A stretch of 46,218 bases of DNA. It comes from an uncultured Eubacteriales bacterium. Lineage in GTDB: Bacteria; Bacillota; Clostridia; Oscillospirales; CAG-272. The stretch is from the NCBI GenBank assembly GCA_900546315.1, contig URCP01000014.1, forward strand, positions 1-46,218. The letters run 5' to 3'. The notes beneath the pieces were generated by a model that was given only the letters and a program-made list of their open reading frames with translations, was not told the DNA's origin and made no database searches. This document shows positions 43,482-46,218 of this stretch, piece by piece. A program made the position numbers and the translations under genes. Every line of letters begins with the position of its first letter. The first letter of the stretch is position 1.

Positions 43482-44660
43482 ATGTTCAGAAAAATGTTCG
43501 CGCTCGACAGTGACTCGCCGCTTCTCAAGCTGTCGCGCGTCGTGATCGCCTTCGTCGCGCTGCTGCCCGCGATGAACGCTCTGCTGTTTTTCGATAATTC
43601 ACCGTCGTTCATCGGCGCGGTGCTCGCGATTATCGTTTACGCCCTCGTGTTCGGCGCGCTCTCACTGCTGACCACGGCGATACTCGGCATCGTGCGGGCG
43701 CGCGTGCAGTTCAGGGCTCTCGCCGAGGCGGACGCGGACGGCACGGGTGAGCTCGAGAGAAAACGCATAAAGGCGCAGACTATCGGAAATATCATAAAGC
43801 TTCTCGAGGGTCTGACGTCGATAGCGTGCGCCGTCGCGTTTATAAGCGGGGCGGCGATGATCGGTGTCGTCGCTGTCATAGTGCTCGCCGTAATCGCGCT
43901 GATCTACAAGGTGACGATAAAGCCTATGGTCGACGATTACAAACTGTCCTTCAAGGACGCGGTCGTAAAGCCCGCGCTTGAGGAATTCCTGAGCGACCTC
44001 GACTACAGACCGACCGAATCGATCCCGTATCCCGACATCCTCGCGTCAAGGCTCTTCCCGGCCCACACCGAGTGCAGCGGAAACGACCTCATAAAGGCGA
44101 AATACAGGGATTTGTCCTTCACGCAGTCGAACGTCACGATGCTTGACGAGCGTGAGGTCATGGGCGACCCGGAGAACGGCGGGGTCACAACGACCGAAAA
44201 GGTGGTCGTCTTCTCCGGAACGCTGATGATGATGGACTTCGACGCGTTCTCCGACGAGCCGGTCGCGGTCAGGCGGCGCTCCGGAAAGCCCGGAAAAAAT
44301 GACATCCTTACAGAGTCGGACGCGTTCAACAAGCTGTTCAGAATAGACGCGAAGGACGCGGTATCGGCACTCAGGATACTGACCCCGCCGGTGCTCGAGG
44401 GCTTCATAAACGCGTCCGAAAAGCTGAAATGTCCGCTCGAGGCGGCGTTCAGGAACGATAAGCTGTACATAACCCTCGCGAACGGCGACACGCTCGAGGC
44501 AAACGAGACCGGGACCCGCACGATAAACGAACAGCGCGAGCGGATAAAGACCGAGATGCAGGACATCTTATCCGTCGTCGACAACATCTACATAAGCGCC
44601 ATCATAAAGAACCGCGCGAAGTCATCCGGTGCTGACGGCGCGGGAAAATCGGACCAATAA
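43482..44660 (+). CDS. DUF3137-family membrane protein
   Basis: This 392-residue protein has two N-terminal helices (about 17-70), another pair around 115-150, and a long soluble domain. The segment FLSDLDYRPTESIPYPDILA, then SRLFP and GNDLIKAKYRDLSFTQS, followed by VVFSGTLMMMDFD, is the typical DUF3137 order. Proteins of this family are often encoded beside LemA, as here (18 bases downstream). The function is not known. The ATG at 43482 follows AAAGGA; an ATG 33 bases upstream is too close to the promoter. Confidence 0.8.
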   Translation: MFRKMFALDSDSPLLKLSRVVIAFVALLPAMNALLFFDNSPSFIGAVLAIIVYALVFGALSLLTTAILGIVRARVQFRALAEADADGTGELERKRIKAQTIGNIIKLLEGLTSIACAVAFISGAAMIGVVAVIVLAVIALIYKVTIKPMVDDYKLSFKDAVVKPALEEFLSDLDYRPTESIPYPDILASRLFPAHTECSGNDLIKAKYRDLSFTQSNVTMLDEREVMGDPENGGVTTTEKVVVFSGTLMMMDFDAFSDEPVAVRRRSGKPGKNDILTESDAFNKLFRIDAKDAVSALRILTPPVLEGFINASEKLKCPLEAAFRNDKLYITLANGDTLEANETGTRTINEQRERIKTEMQDILSVVDNIYISAIIKNRAKSSGADGAGKSDQ

Positions 44661-44678
44661 TATTCAGGAGGATATATC

Positions 44679-45242
44679 ATGAACACGACAGGTTACGTTC
44701 TTATCGGAATCGCGATAATCGCCGCCGCGATAGTCGTCTGGCTCGTCAGCACGTCGAACGAGTTCAGGACAATGCTCGTCCGGATAAAGGAGGCGGACTC
44801 CGGGATAGACGTCGCGCTGACAAAGCGCTATGACACACTGACAAAGATGATGGACGTCGTCAGGGCATACGCGAAGCACGAGGTCGACACGATACAGAAA
44901 ACGATAGAGCTGCGGCAGGGCATGAGCGTCGCCGAGAAGGCGGATTGCAGCCGGAAGCTCGACGGCGCGTCGGAATCTCTCCGCGTGATCGCCGAGGCGT
45001 ACCCGGAGCTGCGCTCGAGCGAGAACTACCGCGTGCTCGAGGACGCGATCCTCGACGCGGAGGATCATCTTCAGGCGGCGAGACGGGTGTACAACATGAA
45101 CGTCTCGGCATTCAATCAGCTCCGCGTGAGATTTCCCGCGAGCCTTATCGCGTCCGCGGCGCACTACGGCGCGCAGCCCTTCTTCGAGGCGGACGCCATA
45201 AAACGCGACGACGTGAAGATTAATCTCGACATAAACAAATAA
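44679..45242 (+). CDS. LemA-family protein
   Basis: The 187-residue protein has one N-terminal membrane helix (about 7-24) and then the LemA four-helix bundle: RIKEADSGIDVALTKRYDTL, with AEAYPELRSSENYRVLED and ARRVYNMNVSAFNQLRVRFP. These are clear family landmarks. LemA proteins are membrane-anchored with the helical domain probably in the cytoplasm or on the membrane face; the role is still unclear. GGAGGATAT precedes the ATG. It forms an operon with the DUF3137 gene. Confidence 0.92.
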   Translation: MNTTGYVLIGIAIIAAAIVVWLVSTSNEFRTMLVRIKEADSGIDVALTKRYDTLTKMMDVVRAYAKHEVDTIQKTIELRQGMSVAEKADCSRKLDGASESLRVIAEAYPELRSSENYRVLEDAILDAEDHLQAARRVYNMNVSAFNQLRVRFPASLIASAAHYGAQPFFEADAIKRDDVKINLDINK

Positions 45243-45261
45243 TCAAGAAAGGACATATACC

Positions 45262-45762
45262 ATGAAAAAACTTCTTATAACAATGATTCTCGCGGCGTCG
45301 ACCGCTCTTCTCGCGTCCTGCGGCGATACTCCGGCTGACGATGAGGTCGGCGGCGACTGGCACACATGGCGCGCTTGGTCGTTCACGACCGTGAATGATG
45401 ACGGAAACGACGTCCCGCTCGCATATGAGCTGGGGGAGAAATACTTCTACGCCGTCATAGACAACGGCACCGAGGATTCGCCTGAGACCTACGCGTCCTT
45501 CGACCTTCCCGCTCCGCTGACTGACCTTTCAAAATCGACCGAGGGTCTGATATTCGCCGACGTCGACAAGAACGGGCACACTGATATTCTCATTCCGTGG
45601 TCCGACGACACCGGCTCTGAATATCTCTACATCTACAGGTGGAGCGACGCCGACTCGGATTTCCTTCTCGACGAAGACGCCTCGTATGTCGAAGGGCTCA
45701 GATGGGAAGACGGAAACCTGACCGACGGCGAGGAGATATGGCTCCTCATCGACGCACAGTGA
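45262..45762 (+). CDS. Lipoprotein with an EF-hand/VCBS-like acidic repeat, unknown function
   Basis: This 166-residue protein has a signal peptide and lipobox TALLASC (Cys20). One DVDKNGHTDILIPW segment resembles the calcium-binding loop of FG-GAP/VCBS repeats. The rest is acidic and aromatic. No wider family is recognised. AGAAAGGACAT precedes the ATG, 19 bases after lemA, so it belongs to the same operon. It is probably anchored on the outer face of the membrane. Confidence 0.7.
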   Translation: MKKLLITMILAASTALLASCGDTPADDEVGGDWHTWRAWSFTTVNDDGNDVPLAYELGEKYFYAVIDNGTEDSPETYASFDLPAPLTDLSKSTEGLIFADVDKNGHTDILIPWSDDTGSEYLYIYRWSDADSDFLLDEDASYVEGLRWEDGNLTDGEEIWLLIDAQ

Positions 45763-45778
45763 ACGGGGGAGTTGTGAT

Positions 45779-45955
45779 ATGAAGGTCTGGATGGCGGCGG
45801 TTCTCGCCGTTATAGGCATCATCGGGCTTATCCTGTCGCTTTTAAAGCTCCGCGGCGGGGCGAGGGTCGCGCTCGCGATAATCTCCGGACTTGTCGCTCT
45901 GCTCGGTGTGCTTTACGTGCTCGCCGCGATAGTGCTTGTATCGGCGGTGGACTGA
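45779..45955 (+). CDS. Small two-helix membrane protein
   Basis: This 58-residue protein starts MKVWMAAVLAVIGIIG and has two hydrophobic helices (about 5-22 and 31-54) joined by a short Lys/Arg loop, a helical hairpin with no soluble domain. GGGGGAG precedes the ATG. It overlaps the next gene by one base (TGATG). Its size, ribosome site and tight packing support a real gene; the function is unknown. Confidence 0.65.
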   Translation: MKVWMAAVLAVIGIIGLILSLLKLRGGARVALAIISGLVALLGVLYVLAAIVLVSAVD

Positions 45956-46218
45956 TGAAGCAGAATAAGGTGCTCTGCGTGCTCGTCTGTGTGCTCTCCG
46001 GAATAATTCTCCTGATGATCGCCGGGATAGTTCTGATACTTCTCTCGCCCGACGGAGAGGAGACGAGCGAATACCTCGCCGGGAGCCGGGGCGTCATCGG
46101 CTTTTACGGGCGCGGACTGACGACCGACGGCGACGATCTGATAGTTGACACGCCGGAGCTGTCCCTTGTCCTGACGCCGGTCGACGACGATGACGTGAGC
46201 GGCATAGAGGGCGAGACA
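45955..46218 (+). CDS. Single-pass membrane protein, 3' end cut by window edge
   Basis: Eighty-eight codons are visible: an N-terminal membrane helix (about 6-30), then a soluble, acidic region (EETSEYLAGSRGVIGFYGRG and beyond). The ATG shares its A with the stop of the preceding small gene, so translation is coupled. No family is recognised. It continues the DUF3137-LemA operon beyond the window. Confidence 0.65.
   Translation, partial: MKQNKVLCVLVCVLSGIILLMIAGIVLILLSPDGEETSEYLAGSRGVIGFYGRGLTTDGDDLIVDTPELSLVLTPVDDDDVSGIEGET

Overview
The window looks like a chromosomal segment of an uncultured, probably anaerobic clostridial Firmicute with fairly high G+C. The evidence is the ctsR-mcsA-mcsB-clpC operon, a CsaB-type pyruvyl transferase, zinc-type S14, a zinc-LID adenylate kinase, an L10 leader ahead of rplJL, the complete S10-spc-alpha ribosomal cluster, and strong sigma-A promoters with 17-bp spacers. 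No rRNA, CRISPR array, insertion sequence or prophage is visible. Both window edges cut genes: an esterase on the left and a small membrane protein on the right.

Layout. Bases 1-5590 (minus strand) hold a truncated AXE1-type esterase, an SLC13/arsenite-type ion transporter, a glycosyltransferase fused to CsaB, tRNA-Thr and tRNA-Asp, and a zinc-ribbon protein. Bases 5746-10771 (minus) are the protein quality-control operon ctsR-mcsA-mcsB-clpC, read from a promoter flanked by two CtsR operators. Bases 11019-12250 (plus) are a stand-alone rplJ-rplL operon with its leader. Bases 12252-13446 (minus) hold tcdA and a small membrane protein. Bases 13510-21188 (minus) are a compact six-gene operon. 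Bases 21380-37242 (minus) are thirty-one genes from rpsJ to rplQ, including secY, adk, map and infA. Bases 37788-46218 (plus) hold a multi-pass membrane protein, a GH78 alpha-L-rhamnosidase, a histidine kinase and OmpR-type regulator, and a DUF3137-LemA-lipoprotein-small membrane protein cluster.

The most unusual part is the six-gene operon at 13510-21188. It encodes a lipoprotein, an ECF sigma factor, an 842-residue protein that starts with an anti-sigma-like segment and continues as two fused ABC-2 permease halves, two more lipoproteins, and one ABC ATPase. All three lipoproteins carry the same Cys-x-Asp-Pro-[Leu/Ile]-Cys-x-His-x(4-5)-Cys motif. I read it as a self-contained envelope sensing and export module in which the transporter itself may hold the sigma factor. 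The role of the motif, the signal and the substrate are unknown to me.

Other points: infA has no ATG, GTG or TTG and appears to start at CTG. Several gaps inside the ribosomal operons and the mcsB-clpC gap are long and full of hairpins. McsA has a cysteine-rich tail.
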